DNA from: DASUBV01 sp035763085
GTDB lineage: Bacteria > Actinomycetota > Actinomycetes > Streptosporangiales > Streptosporangiaceae
Assembly (NCBI GenBank): GCA_035763085.1
Contig: DASUBV010000204.1
Span: forward strand, 1-17,138
Length of the DNA stretch: 17,138 nt
Direction: 5' to 3'
The translations under genes were made by a program, and so were the position numbers. Positions 1-7,893 of this stretch are shown piece after piece (position 1 is the stretch's first letter; each line of letters starts with the position of its first letter). The notes under the pieces are model-generated. The model did no database searches, was not told the DNA's origin, and saw only the letters and a program-made list of their open reading frames with translations.

Positions 1-225
1 ACAGTCGTAGGCGCTGCAGCCGGAAAACCCGCGCTGCCGCAGTCGGTCGTGGATCGAGCAGCGGAAATCCTGGCTCAGGTTCGGGCATGGCCGGCCCGCA
101 GGCTTGTCAATCGCGAAATCCGCGGATGCCGAGAAGGCAGGCGCCACGCAGCACAGCCCGGCGCACTGCGCGCAGTCCGCCCGCAGGCTCAGGCCCCCTG
201 CGGTCACGGGCTTCGCATCGGTCAT
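1..225 (-). CDS. Cys-rich N-terminus of a probable pentapeptide-repeat-associated protein (partial)
   Basis: This is the first 75 codons of a minus-strand gene whose 3' part lies beyond the left edge. The ATG at 225 has an AGGAGG six bases upstream. The visible protein holds eight cysteines (residues 18, 21, 25, 26, 47, 56, 70, 75), including CAQCAGLCC, followed by a DFAIDKPAG segment and a CSIHDRLRQRGFSGC segment. From memory, this pattern is the N-terminal domain of actinobacterial proteins that continue into pentapeptide repeats. No repeats are visible in the part present, so that assignment rests on the leader alone. The cysteines could bind a metal, but no ligand can be inferred. The gene lies 173 bp downstream of the epimerase gene on the same strand and has its own strong ribosome binding site. 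I see no convincing promoter in the gap. Confidence 0.7.
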   Translation of the reverse strand, partial: MTDAKPVTAGGLSLRADCAQCAGLCCVAPAFSASADFAIDKPAGRPCPNLSQDFRCSIHDRLRQRGFSGCSAYDC

Positions 226-398
226 CGACGGCCTCCTGAAGCGGGCGGGCGGATCGGGGCGGCTAACGCGAACCAGGCCTCCGGGTCATGGACCACTGCT
301 CGCCCGGCATGCCACTATGGTCCGGTTCTTAACCTCCCTCGGCGCCCGCTGCGCAGTGACGCACCGGGGTCCCTGCGGCTCGTCGCCGCCGGCCCTCG

Positions 399-1391
399 TC
401 AGGCCCGGAGCCTGGCGAGCACTTCCTGCTCGCGGGCCGGGTCCAGGCCGTGGTTCTTGCGCTTGACCACCGGGTCCCCCTCGGCCTGCAGCCAGGCCCA
501 GGTGTCGGCCACCGTCTCGGAGACCGGTCGGCAGGTCAGGCCCGCCGCGTACACGCGGTCCACGTTGCCGTCGTGCAGGGCGGCCGTCTCGCCCTCCGGC
601 GGGGTCCAGACCGGCAGCTCGGTCCACGGCTCGACACCGGCTTCCTCGATCACCTCGGGCGGCGTCCAGACCAGCCGGGCCGAAGAGCCAGTCACCTCGA
701 CGGCCGCCTCCAGCAGGCTGCGCATCGTCGCGTGGCCGGGACGGCTGACGGTGTTGAACGCGCCGCCGATGCCCTGATCGGCAGCGAGCAGCAGCCAGGC
801 GGCCAGGTCCCGGCAGTCGATGTACTGCAGCGGCCGGCCGGCCGGCCCCGGCGCGAGCACGTCACCACCGCGCTCGATCCGGCGCAGCCACCACGGCATC
901 CGGCCGACGATCTCGTACGGGCCCAGGATGAGCCCGGCCCGCGCCAGCACCGCCCGGTCACCGAACACCTGCAGGGCGGCCAGCTCCCCGCCGCGCTTGG
1001 CCGCGGCGTAGTCGTCGGCGCTGTCGCTGGCGGCGTCGGCGTCCACCACGGGCGCGCTCTCGTCGGACTGCGACGGGATCGGCCACTGGTAGACCGAGCG
1101 GCTCGACACGTAGCCGTAGTGGCCCGCCCGGTCCTTCAGCAGCGTCGCCGCGTCCAGCACCACGCGCGGCGCGTAGCTCCAGGTGTCGATCACCGCGTCC
1201 CAGGTCTCATCGCCCAGCGCGGCGGCCAGGGCCGCCTGGTCGGTGCGGTCAGCGCGCAGGGTGCGGGCGCCGGCCGTGTCGGGCCCGCTGACGCCGCGGT
1301 TGACAGTGGTGACCTGGTCGCCGCGGGCCAGCGCCACTTCGACGACAGCCCGGCCGACATGATGGGTTCCGCCCAGAACGAGAAGCTTCAT
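399..1391 (-). CDS. NAD(P)-dependent epimerase/dehydratase family reductase
   Basis: The 330-residue protein starts with a Rossmann dinucleotide-binding motif, LVLGGTHHVGRAVVE (residues 4-18), followed by a second strand ending in VNRG. This is typical of the atypical/extended SDR branch that includes NAD-dependent epimerases and CSP41-like proteins. A SSRSVY segment and a YAAAK motif supply the expected Ser and Tyr/Lys of the SDR active site. The middle segment, with GPYEIVGRMPWWLRRI and LQYIDCRDLAAWL, matches the substrate-domain pattern of this family. Length is normal. The ATG start has only a weak purine-rich upstream signal (GATGGCGGC). The gene follows the regulator of the transport operon after 77 bp on the same strand and may be co-transcribed, but nothing links its function to oxyanion uptake. 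The substrate is unknown. Confidence 0.85.
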   Translation of the reverse strand: MKLLVLGGTHHVGRAVVEVALARGDQVTTVNRGVSGPDTAGARTLRADRTDQAALAAALGDETWDAVIDTWSYAPRVVLDAATLLKDRAGHYGYVSSRSVYQWPIPSQSDESAPVVDADAASDSADDYAAAKRGGELAALQVFGDRAVLARAGLILGPYEIVGRMPWWLRRIERGGDVLAPGPAGRPLQYIDCRDLAAWLLLAADQGIGGAFNTVSRPGHATMRSLLEAAVEVTGSSARLVWTPPEVIEEAGVEPWTELPVWTPPEGETAALHDGNVDRVYAAGLTCRPVSETVADTWAWLQAEGDPVVKRKNHGLDPAREQEVLARLRA

Positions 1392-1468
1392 GCCGCCATC
1401 GTGCCTGCTCGGCAGCTGTTGCAGCCAGATTGTTCTTTACCGGCGAAGCGGCGCGGGCCGGGGCCGGC

Positions 1469-2959
1469 TTACCTGGCCGGGTCGGGGCAGTAGCGGCGGA
1501 TGCGGCTGCGGTCCGGGCGGCCGCCGGGGGCCTGCAGGGTGGCCAGGTGCTCGCCGCAGCGCGACGGATCGCAGCCGGGCAGGCTGGCGAGCTGGTCGCG
1601 CAGCCACGGCGAGGACAGCACGCGCAGCATCGCCTGAACCTCGCGCGAGCCGGCCTGACCGGCCGGGATCACCAGGTCGAACCGCTCCCGGGTGAGCGGG
1701 ATGAACGCCAGCCCGTAGGCCAGCGCCGCCGGCTCGCTGGCCACGCCGACGTCCGCCACGCCGGCCGCGATCGCCGCGGCGACCTCCAGGTGCCCGGTCG
1801 CGCGGGTGTCGTAGCCGGGCAGCGTCGCCGGGTCGATGGCGTGCTCAGCGAGCTCGCGGTCCAGCACCCGGCGGGCCTCCGAGCCCTTATCCCGGTTCAC
1901 CAGCCGCAGCCCGGAGCCCGGCAGCCCGGCCACGCCGTCGATCTGGCCCTGCTGGCCGGGGCGCAGCACCAGGCCCTCGCGCCACGAGCAGAACCGGATG
2001 ACCTCAGCCCCGCCGAGTAGCAGCTCGCTGGCCGGGCCGGTGTTGTACTCGCCGCCGGCGTCGCGCAGGTGCGCGCCGGCCACGTGCACCAGGCCGCTGG
2101 CCGCCAGCCGCAGCGCCTCGCTGCTCCCGCAGGGCCACCAGGCGAAGGCCACCGGCGGGTCGAGCAGGCTCAGCGGCGCCTCGATCAGCGGCAGCGCGGG
2201 ATCGCAGCCGGCCACCAGCAGGGTGGGCCGCGGCGGCCCGATCGGCCGGACCAGGCTGACGCCGGGTTCACCGGGCCCGGCCCCGGCCGATCCCGGCTCG
2301 TCCGGGCCCGCCGCAGCCGGGCCCCCGTCGCCATGGCTGTCGGCACCAGAGCCCGCCGCGCCCGGGGCCGGGTCCGGAGCGCCCGCGTCAGCCGGGCCGG
2401 TGTCAGCAGAACTCGCTCCGGCCGCTTCGGCACCGCCCGGAGCTGCGTCGCGCGGGGCCACCCGCCCGCCCGCGGGCAGGAAGCCGGCCCGCATCGCGGT
2501 CCCGCCTGTCAGCGGAAGAGCGACCAGCCGCTCGCCCACCGGCGCCAGGGCCACCCGGCTGCCGGCCCGGGCCAGCGGCGCCACCAGCCTGGCCGCGGCC
2601 AGCGGCGCCGGGGTGCCGGGCCCGAACAGTTCCTCGACCGTCATCCCCAGCGCGTGGGCCAGCGCCAGCGCAACCCGCAGCGACGGGTCGGACACGCCGG
2701 ACTCGACGGCCGAGACGGCCTGGCGCGAGATCCCCGCCATGCTGGCCAGCTGCTGCTGGGAGAAGCCGCGGGCCTGCCGGGCCAGCCGCAGCCCGGTTCC
2801 GCTGCCGCCCGGCGCGCCGCCGCCAGCCGCCGGACTTCCGGCCGCCGGCCCGCCGCCCGCCGGGCCGCCAGCGGGCGGACTGCCGGCTGCCGCGCGGCGG
2901 GGGGCCGGGCCGCTCGCTGCTCCGCTGTCGCGTCTGGCGTCGCCGCCACTGGCACTCAT
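1469..2959 (-). CDS. XRE-type HTH regulator with a C-terminal PBP-like ligand domain (probable molybdate/tungstate sensor)
   Basis: The 496-residue protein has a Gly/Ala/Pro-rich low-complexity head (1-54), an XRE/Cro-type helix-turn-helix at about 56-113 (GFSQQQLASMAGISRQAVSAVE, then DPSLRVALALAHALGMTVEELF), and a Pro/Ala/Gly/Asp-rich linker at about 190-250. From about 266 to 460 follows a periplasmic-binding-protein-like domain (LLVAGCDPALPLIEA, then GLVHVAGAHL, and AAAIAAGVADVGVASEPAALAYGL). HTH plus PBP-like fusions of this kind are known beside molybdate/tungstate transport and molybdopterin genes, where the PBP part is thought to sense the oxyanion in the cytoplasm. The gene starts 22 bp after the ATPase stop and is the last gene of the transport operon. 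I infer that it controls this operon. The disordered stretches make it longer than usual. Ligand identity cannot be read from the sequence. Confidence 0.82.
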   Translation of the reverse strand: MSASGGDARRDSGAASGPAPRRAAAGSPPAGGPAGGGPAAGSPAAGGGAPGGSGTGLRLARQARGFSQQQLASMAGISRQAVSAVESGVSDPSLRVALALAHALGMTVEELFGPGTPAPLAAARLVAPLARAGSRVALAPVGERLVALPLTGGTAMRAGFLPAGGRVAPRDAAPGGAEAAGASSADTGPADAGAPDPAPGAAGSGADSHGDGGPAAAGPDEPGSAGAGPGEPGVSLVRPIGPPRPTLLVAGCDPALPLIEAPLSLLDPPVAFAWWPCGSSEALRLAASGLVHVAGAHLRDAGGEYNTGPASELLLGGAEVIRFCSWREGLVLRPGQQGQIDGVAGLPGSGLRLVNRDKGSEARRVLDRELAEHAIDPATLPGYDTRATGHLEVAAAIAAGVADVGVASEPAALAYGLAFIPLTRERFDLVIPAGQAGSREVQAMLRVLSSPWLRDQLASLPGCDPSRCGEHLATLQAPGGRPDRSRIRRYCPDPAR

Positions 2960-2981
2960 GGGCTCACCCGCGCCACATCGC

Positions 2982-3989
2982 TCACGTCCCCGCCTCTACT
3001 GGCCGCCCGCCGGCCCGGACGGCGCTGCCATCCGGGCCGAAGCACGGCGGGTCCAGGGCGGTCACGACCAGCTCGCCGGCGGATGCCTCCGGCTGGTCGG
3101 CCAGCCGGCAGCTGAACTCCGCCGTCCCGACACGCAGGTCCGCCTCCCAGGATGCCCCGGCCGGCCGGCCGCCGCAGACGATCCCGGTCAGCACGATCCC
3201 GCGGCCGGGGTGCGCGCCGCTGGTCACCCGGTCCGGGTGGACCCCGGCCACGATGCCGTCGCCGTCCTGGCCGGCCGGCACGAACCCCCGGTACCCCACG
3301 AGCTCGGCAACCCGCCGCGAGGCCGGGCGCAGCACCACGTCCCGCGGCGTGCCGTCCTGCAGCACGGCGCCCCGGTCGATGATGGCCAGCCGGCTGGCGA
3401 AGGCCTGCGCCTCGGCCAGCTCGTGCGCGACCAGGATCGCCGGGATCCCGCGCTCGGTCACCAGGCCGATCACCAGCTCGGTCAGGGTCCGGCGCAGCCC
3501 GGCGTCCAGCCCGTTGTAGGGCTCGTCCAGCAGCAGCGCGTCGCAGTGCGCCAGCAGCAGGCGGCCCAGTGCCACCCGGTGGGCCTGGCCGCCCGACAGC
3601 CGGGCCGGCATGGCGTCGAGCAGCCCGGCCAGCCCCAGCACGCCGGCCAGGCCGGCCAGTTCCGCGCCAGACGCGGCGGCGGCCGGCGCGTAGGCCAGGT
3701 TGCGCCGCACCGACAGGTGCGGGAACAGCGCCGGGTCCTGGCGCAGCAGGCCGACCCGGCGCTGCCATGGCGGTACCGCGCGCGCGGGCCGCCCGGTCGA
3801 GGTCAGGACCCGCCCCGCGAGCTGGACCCGGCCCCGGCGCGGTGGCACCAGCCCGGCGATCGTCTCCAGCAGCGTGGTCTTGCCCGCGCCCGACGGGCCG
3901 AACAGGGCCAGCCGCTCCCCCGGTGCCACGCGGAGGGCCGCGCGCACGGTGAAGTCGCGCCGGTCAACCTCGACGTCGGCCTCGAGCAC
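2982..3989 (-). CDS. Molybdate/tungstate-type ABC transporter ATP-binding protein
   Basis: This is a 335-residue ABC ATPase if the GTG at 3989 is used. The open frame extends upstream to 4052, but that extra 21-residue head (Cys/Arg/Ser-rich) is antisense-like and lies inside the permease gene. All nucleotide-binding motifs are present: Walker A GPSGAGKT (31-38), Q-loop Gln 84, signature LSGGQ (131-135), Walker B ALLLDEP (151-157) and the H-loop His 189. After about residue 230 the C-terminal segment (HPDRVTSG, then GIVLTGIVCGG and FSCRLADQP) looks like a TOBE/Mop-type regulatory domain, as in ModC/WtpC-type ATPases. The start overlaps the end of the permease gene by 26 bp, which implies translational coupling. 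The protein would power uptake together with the permease and binding protein encoded upstream. Confidence 0.9.
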   Translation of the reverse strand: MLEADVEVDRRDFTVRAALRVAPGERLALFGPSGAGKTTLLETIAGLVPPRRGRVQLAGRVLTSTGRPARAVPPWQRRVGLLRQDPALFPHLSVRRNLAYAPAAAASGAELAGLAGVLGLAGLLDAMPARLSGGQAHRVALGRLLLAHCDALLLDEPYNGLDAGLRRTLTELVIGLVTERGIPAILVAHELAEAQAFASRLAIIDRGAVLQDGTPRDVVLRPASRRVAELVGYRGFVPAGQDGDGIVAGVHPDRVTSGAHPGRGIVLTGIVCGGRPAGASWEADLRVGTAEFSCRLADQPEASAGELVVTALDPPCFGPDGSAVRAGGRPVEAGT

Positions 3990-4857
3990 GGGCGCTCCAG
4001 ATGTAGGCGGCGAGCGGCAGCGGCAGCGCGACCACGAGCAGGACCAGGGCAAACGGCAGCGCGGACGGCAGCCCAGTCTGCTGCAGCGTGGTCCAGATCT
4101 GCAACGGCAGCCCGAACGGATGGTAGGCCACGATCACCACCGCGCCGAAGGCGCCCATCGCCCGCGCCCAGGCCACCGCCATGGCCATCGCCAGGCCCGG
4201 CGCGGCCAGCGGCAGGGTGACCCGGCGGAACACCCGCAGCGGCCGGTCGCCGAGCAGCGCGGCCTGCTGCTGCATGCTCTCGTCCACCCCGGCGAAGGCG
4301 GCCTGCGCGCCCAGGACGTAGTACGGCGCCGACTCATACACCTCGGCGACCACCAGGGCGAAGAAGGTGTTGGTCGCTGACAGGTGCAGGTGCCCGAGGG
4401 CGGCGCCGATGGGCGTGAACGGCCCCACCATGAAGATCAGCAGCAGCCCGATCACCAGCGGGGGCAGCAGCAGGCTGCACAGCACGCCGGCCTCCCACAC
4501 CCGCGGCAGCGGCAGCGTGCCCCTGGCCAGCCGCCAGGACAGCGGCGTGCACACCAGCAGCAGTACCGCCAGGGTGACCGCGCCGGACTCCAGCGACACG
4601 ACCAGCGGGTCCCAGGCGCCCGGCGCCGACAGCGAGGTGGTGATCTCGTGCCAGGACAGGTGGGTCGCCAGCGCGATGACCGGGCCCAGCAGGGCGATCC
4701 AGATCACCAGCGTGGCAGCCAGGGAGGCGGCCCCGGCGACCGCGCGAAGGCCGCCGGCGCCGGGCAGGCCCGGCAGCGGGCCAGCCGGCCGGCGCGCCGG
4801 GGACTGGTTCCCCGGAGCGCCGCCGGCCCCCGACGGGGGGCTAGCCGCCCAGCTCAC
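3964..4857 (-). CDS. Molybdate/tungstate-type ABC transporter permease
   Basis: This 297-residue integral membrane protein belongs to the binding-protein-dependent transport permease family (ModB/WtpB type). Hydrophobic segments are visible at about 44-65, 92-104, 122-145, 164-175, 221-248 and 267-287. The cytoplasmic EAA-type loop that docks the ATPase is at about 199-219 (QQAALLGDRPLRVFRRVTLP). The start is a GTG inside the last 17 bp of the binding-protein gene, so the two are probably coupled. The result is an unusually long (about 40 residues) Gly/Pro/Arg-rich cytoplasmic head before the first membrane segment. A later start cannot be excluded, although no better ATG is apparent. It is the second gene of the operon. 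Confidence 0.88.
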   Translation of the reverse strand: MSWAASPPSGAGGAPGNQSPARRPAGPLPGLPGAGGLRAVAGAASLAATLVIWIALLGPVIALATHLSWHEITTSLSAPGAWDPLVVSLESGAVTLAVLLLVCTPLSWRLARGTLPLPRVWEAGVLCSLLLPPLVIGLLLIFMVGPFTPIGAALGHLHLSATNTFFALVVAEVYESAPYYVLGAQAAFAGVDESMQQQAALLGDRPLRVFRRVTLPLAAPGLAMAMAVAWARAMGAFGAVVIVAYHPFGLPLQIWTTLQQTGLPSALPFALVLLVVALPLPLAAYIWSARARGRRRG

Positions 4858-5881
4858 TTTGCACCGAGGCGGGCACGCCGGTACCCGTCACCGTGGGCTT
4901 CAGCAGCGTGTAGCCACCCTGCTTGTGCAGCGCCAGGCCGGCCGGGGACAGCACGTAGTCCACCCACTTGATGCCGCTGGCGCTGTTGCCGATCGCGGTG
5001 ATGTCGATCGTCAGCGGCGAGCCGGTCTTGGTGGTCTGGCCGGAGGTGCTGGTGATGGTGATCGAGGCCTTCTTGTACTGGGCCGCGTCCGCGGCGTCGC
5101 CCAGGTTGATGTCCGGGGGCAGCGTGATGTAGCTCAGGTGCAGCTGCCTGGCCTGTGACAGGTAGGCGCTGGCCGCGTCCAGCTGCCCCGACTGGAGCGT
5201 GGAGTCCAGCGCCGCCTCCTCGAAGATCTGCGGCGACCTCGCCGAGTTGGCCGGCGAGCCGATGATCTTGCTGACCGTGTTCGCCGGCAGGTGGTACTTC
5301 TTGGCCGCCAGCTCCAGCATGAAGATAAAGGCCCGGCCCTGCGGGTCGGTGTTGGGGTCGGTCCGGCCGAGCCTGAAGCCGGGCTCTTCCATCAGCGTGA
5401 ACAGGTCCCTGACCGGCTCCCTGCCGCTGGCGATGGCCCTGAACTGGCTGGCGTACTTGCTGTGCGGGTTGTAGGCCACCACGATCGAGGTCGTCGCGTA
5501 CTGGACGTACCACGAGGTGAACTTGCCGAACAGCGCCTCGATAGAGGCCCCGCCCACCGTCTCGAACGCGTCGGGGGCGATCTCCTTAGCGGCGATCTCC
5601 GCCGACAGCCCGTCCGACGGGCCGGCCCGGCCGGTGTAGCTGAGCCCGGTCGACTTCTCGAACGCCGGGCCGACGACCTTCTCGTTCAGGTACGCCAGCG
5701 AGGCCGCGTAGGCAACGGACGCGGTGCCGCTGCTCGCGGTGCCGGCGCTGCTGTTCCCGCTCGCGCCGCCGCCGGAGCTGCCCGAAGGTGCGGAGCTGCC
5801 GCAGCCGGCGGCGAGCCCCATGCAGGTGACAGCGACCAGCGCGCCCAGGCGCGCGCCGCGCTTTCTCGTGAGGGTCAGCAT
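4841..5881 (-). CDS. Molybdate/tungstate-type substrate-binding lipoprotein (WtpA/ModA-like)
   Basis: The 346-residue protein begins with a lipoprotein signal: basic RKRGAR, a hydrophobic core, lipobox LAAGC with Cys 27, then a Ser/Gly-rich tether to about residue 52. The mature part starts ASVAYAASLAYL and contains TSIVVAYNP (about 131-139) and GRTDPNTDPQG (172-182). The second of these is characteristic of the WtpA/ModA-like branch of oxyanion binding proteins. The open frame runs back to 6049, but the ATG at 5881 places the signal peptide at the true N-terminus and is preceded by GAGGA, immediately adjacent. It is the first gene of the four-gene operon. Specificity between tungstate and molybdate (or another oxyanion) cannot be settled by eye. 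The WtpA-like motif mildly favours tungstate/molybdate over the short ModA form. Confidence 0.85.
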   Translation of the reverse strand: MLTLTRKRGARLGALVAVTCMGLAAGCGSSAPSGSSGGGASGNSSAGTASSGTASVAYAASLAYLNEKVVGPAFEKSTGLSYTGRAGPSDGLSAEIAAKEIAPDAFETVGGASIEALFGKFTSWYVQYATTSIVVAYNPHSKYASQFRAIASGREPVRDLFTLMEEPGFRLGRTDPNTDPQGRAFIFMLELAAKKYHLPANTVSKIIGSPANSARSPQIFEEAALDSTLQSGQLDAASAYLSQARQLHLSYITLPPDINLGDAADAAQYKKASITITSTSGQTTKTGSPLTIDITAIGNSASGIKWVDYVLSPAGLALHKQGGYTLLKPTVTGTGVPASVQSELGG

Positions 5882-6265
5882 TCCTCGAATGTAGCCACTG
5901 TCAGTTGCGCGGCGCAATGACACTAGGCAAGTCGTGATTGTCTCTTGATCCCGGTGCCCCGCACCCCGGCAGGCCCGGCCGGCGGCGGGCCGGCAGCGCG
6001 AGCGACCGCCGCCGAGCGCGGGCGCGCGCCGGCCCGGCCGCGCGGGCACTCAGCCGGCATTCAGGAAGGGCCGCTTGGATAGTCGGGCAACTGAACACGC
6101 CGCCGCGGCCTACGATGGTCTGCGCGTCCGGGACGCGGTTTCTGCGCGGCCGGCAGGCGCGGGCGGCTTCGAGGCAAAGCCGCCCGGCGCGCGAGCCTGG
6201 GCCCGGGCCCGGCACGTGACGTTGTGCAGGCTAGGTGACTCCCCACAGGCAAGGGCAGGACAGGC
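5882..6265. other. Divergent intergenic region between the transport operon and the DUF929/VKOR genes
   Basis: This 384-bp stretch separates a minus-strand and a plus-strand start. It holds the palindrome at 5899-5922 and a GC-rich inverted repeat GGCCCG/CGGGCC (5972-5977 with 5986-5991). It is mostly Pro/Arg/Ala-type shadow coding, with no frame I accept as a gene. For the plus strand, a TACGAT hexamer at 6111-6116 is a possible -10 box without a clear -35, which would give a leader of about 140 nt. The ATG at 6266 has only a modest purine signal, AGGACAG. No riboswitch or tRNA was recognised. Confidence 0.55.
5899..5922. promoter_or_regulatory. Imperfect palindrome upstream of the oxyanion transport operon (candidate operator)
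   Basis: The outer arms TGTCA (5899-5903) and TGACA (5918-5922) are exact reverse complements. Inside them TTGCGC (5905-5910) pairs with GCGCAA (5912-5917) around a central G. Only one extra base (5904) breaks an 11-base dyad. It ends 18 bp before the first codon of the binding-protein gene and overlaps where a promoter must lie, so an operator for the HTH regulator of the same operon is the simplest reading. A TACATT hexamer at about 5888-5893 on the minus strand could be a -10 box for a nearly leaderless transcript. As RNA, the same sequence could fold into a hairpin. Confidence 0.5.
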
Positions 6266-7162
6266 ATGGGTAAGGCGGAGCGGAACCGGCGGCAGAGCGC
6301 CCGGGACAAGATCGCCGCGCAGCAGGCGGCGGCCCGGCGGGCCGAGAACCGCAAGCGGGCGCTCATCGCCGGCGGCAGTGCCGTCCTGGTGCTCGCCATC
6401 GTGGTCACGTTCGTTGTCATCAAGACAGCGGGCTCCCCGGCTAAGGCGGCCGGGCGGTCCACCCAGCCGGCCAGCGTGGTGCACCAGATCACCAGCGTCC
6501 CCGACGCCGCGCTGGCGGCGGTGGGCACCGGCAGTACCTACCCGCACGCCATCCAGGCCACCAAGGACAACCCCGCCGTGCTGACCCAGGACGGCAAGCC
6601 GCTCATCACCTACGTGGGCGCCGAGTACTGCCCGTTCTGCGCGGCCGAGCGATGGGCCCTCACGGTGGCGCTGAGCAAGTTCGGCAGCTTCAGTCACCTG
6701 GGGTTCATCCACTCCGCCCCGGCGCCGGAGACGGACCCGGATACGCCGACCCTGACGTACTACAAGTCCAGCTACACCAGCAGCTACATCGCCTTTGACC
6801 CGACCGAGGTGCAGACGGTCAGCCACGCCACGCTGGAGAAGACGAGCAAGCTGCAGAACCAGCTGATGGCCAAGTACGACGTGCCGCCGTATGTCCCCTC
6901 AGCGGACTACGACGGGTCGTTCCCGTTCGTCGATTTCGCCAACAAGTACGTCATCGACGGGGCCAGCTACGACCCGGCCGTGCTCAAGGGCCTGACCTGG
7001 GCCCAGGTCGCCGCGGCGCTCAAGGACCCGGGCAGCCCGGTGGCCAAGGGCGTCGACGGGGCGGCCAACCTGATCACAGCGGCCATCTGCAAGGCCACCG
7101 GCGGCAAGCCGGGTAGCGTGTGCACGTCAGCCGCGGTGACCAAGGCGAACGGGGCGATCTGA
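6266..7162 (+). CDS. Membrane-anchored DUF929 thioredoxin-fold protein, first copy
   Basis: This 298-residue protein has a short basic cytoplasmic head rich in Arg/Gln/Ala (1-32), one membrane anchor at about 33-52, and an extracytoplasmic domain with the redox motif CPFC (122-125) in the context YVGAEYCPFCAAERW. Downstream blocks such as TLTYYKSSYTS, PFVDFANKYVIDG and LTWAQVAAAL are the hallmarks of the DUF929 family, which is widespread in archaea and actinobacteria and has a thioredoxin-like fold. Two further cysteines near the C-terminus (ICKATGGKPGSVC) could form a structural disulfide. The stop codon TGA shares its A with the ATG of the VKOR gene, so the two are translationally coupled. 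This makes a role as the DsbA-like oxidant that VKOR recharges the most likely job. The substrates are unknown. Confidence 0.85.
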   Translation: MGKAERNRRQSARDKIAAQQAAARRAENRKRALIAGGSAVLVLAIVVTFVVIKTAGSPAKAAGRSTQPASVVHQITSVPDAALAAVGTGSTYPHAIQATKDNPAVLTQDGKPLITYVGAEYCPFCAAERWALTVALSKFGSFSHLGFIHSAPAPETDPDTPTLTYYKSSYTSSYIAFDPTEVQTVSHATLEKTSKLQNQLMAKYDVPPYVPSADYDGSFPFVDFANKYVIDGASYDPAVLKGLTWAQVAAALKDPGSPVAKGVDGAANLITAAICKATGGKPGSVCTSAAVTKANGAI

Positions 7163-7857
7163 TGGCCAGTCAGCGCCAGACCGGGCCGGGCCGCGCGGCA
7201 GGCGGCAAGACCGCAGGTGACCGGTCTGCGGCGCCGCGGAACAAGGCCGAGGCGGGCAAGGCCCAGGCACGTGCCGCCCGCGCCGCCGCAGCGGAGGCCG
7301 CGCAGGCGGGCCAGGGCGGCAAGGCGTCCGCGGCCGCCGAGGCGGCCGGCCCCGAGCTGCCGCCGGCCGCACCCTGGCTGGTGTGGACGAGCTGGATCCT
7401 GTCGCTGATCGGCCTGGGCGTGTCGGTCTACCTGACGATCGAGCACTTCACCTCCAACAGCCTGGCCGGCTGCCCGGAGACCTCCGGCGTCAACTGCACC
7501 AAGGTGACCACCAGCCCGGAGTCGATGGTGTTCGGGGTGCTCCCGGTGGCCGTGCTCGGCCTGGCCTTCTACGTGTTCCTGGCGGTGGCCAACTCGCCGT
7601 GGGCCTGGCGGTGGAACACGCTGCGGACCGGCAGCCTGAAGCTGCCGTCCGCCCGCGCTATCCGGGTCGCCTCGCTGGTGGTCGGCATCGGATTCGTGCT
7701 CTACCTGGTGTACGCCGAGTTGTTTCAGATCGACGCCATCTGCCTGTACTGCACGAGCGTGCACGTCATCACGTTCATCCTGTTCTGCCTGATTGTTTTC
7801 GATGCCACCTTCCGGAACGCGCCGCCTGCCGCGAACGCGCCGGGGCGGCGCCGGTAA
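7162..7857 (+). CDS. Vitamin K epoxide reductase (VKOR) family membrane protein
   Basis: The 231-residue protein has a long Ala/Lys/Arg/Gly-rich cytoplasmic head (1-70) and then a four-to-five-helix VKOR core. The periplasmic loop carries Cys 104 and Cys 112 (GCPETSGVNC), and the active-site pair is CLYC at 194-197 in DAICLYCTSVH. Bacterial VKOR homologues reoxidise a DsbA-like partner and pass electrons to quinone. In actinobacteria they replace DsbB. The ATG at 7162 overlaps the previous stop by one base. An upstream in-frame GTG at 7120 would add 14 residues that lie within the preceding gene and is not needed. There is no fused thioredoxin domain, which agrees with separate partner genes on both sides. 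Confidence 0.92.
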   Translation: MASQRQTGPGRAAGGKTAGDRSAAPRNKAEAGKAQARAARAAAAEAAQAGQGGKASAAAEAAGPELPPAAPWLVWTSWILSLIGLGVSVYLTIEHFTSNSLAGCPETSGVNCTKVTTSPESMVFGVLPVAVLGLAFYVFLAVANSPWAWRWNTLRTGSLKLPSARAIRVASLVVGIGFVLYLVYAELFQIDAICLYCTSVHVITFILFCLIVFDATFRNAPPAANAPGRRR

Positions 7858-7880
7858 CCAGGGGCAGCCGACCCGGATGG

Positions 7881-7893
7881 GATAATCCCGCCA
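7881..7893 (+). promoter_or_regulatory. Candidate -10 element for a leaderless transcript
   Basis: GATAAT at 7881-7886 is five of six to TATAAT, and the ATG of the second DUF929 gene begins exactly eight bases after its end (7894). Transcription would therefore start at or next to the A of the start codon. No Shine-Dalgarno sequence precedes this ATG, which agrees with a leaderless mRNA, a common arrangement in actinobacteria. I see no good -35 box. The gap after the VKOR stop is 36 bp, so read-through from upstream may also occur. Confidence 0.5.

Noticed and set aside
450..1493. A 347-codon plus-strand frame over the epimerase gene.
   Set aside because: It is the antisense shadow of a clear Rossmann-fold protein, with compositionally biased His/Arg/Gly/Val-rich translation.
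1836..4220. A 794-codon open frame on the plus strand.
   Set aside because: It is antisense to the well-supported regulator, ATPase and part of the permease, and its translation is Arg/Pro/Gln/Ala-rich with no motif, as expected for a shadow in GC-rich DNA.
5938..6219. Short open frames on both strands in the divergent intergenic region.
   Set aside because: They are Arg/Pro/Ala-rich with no ribosome binding site or motif, and none reaches a convincing start.
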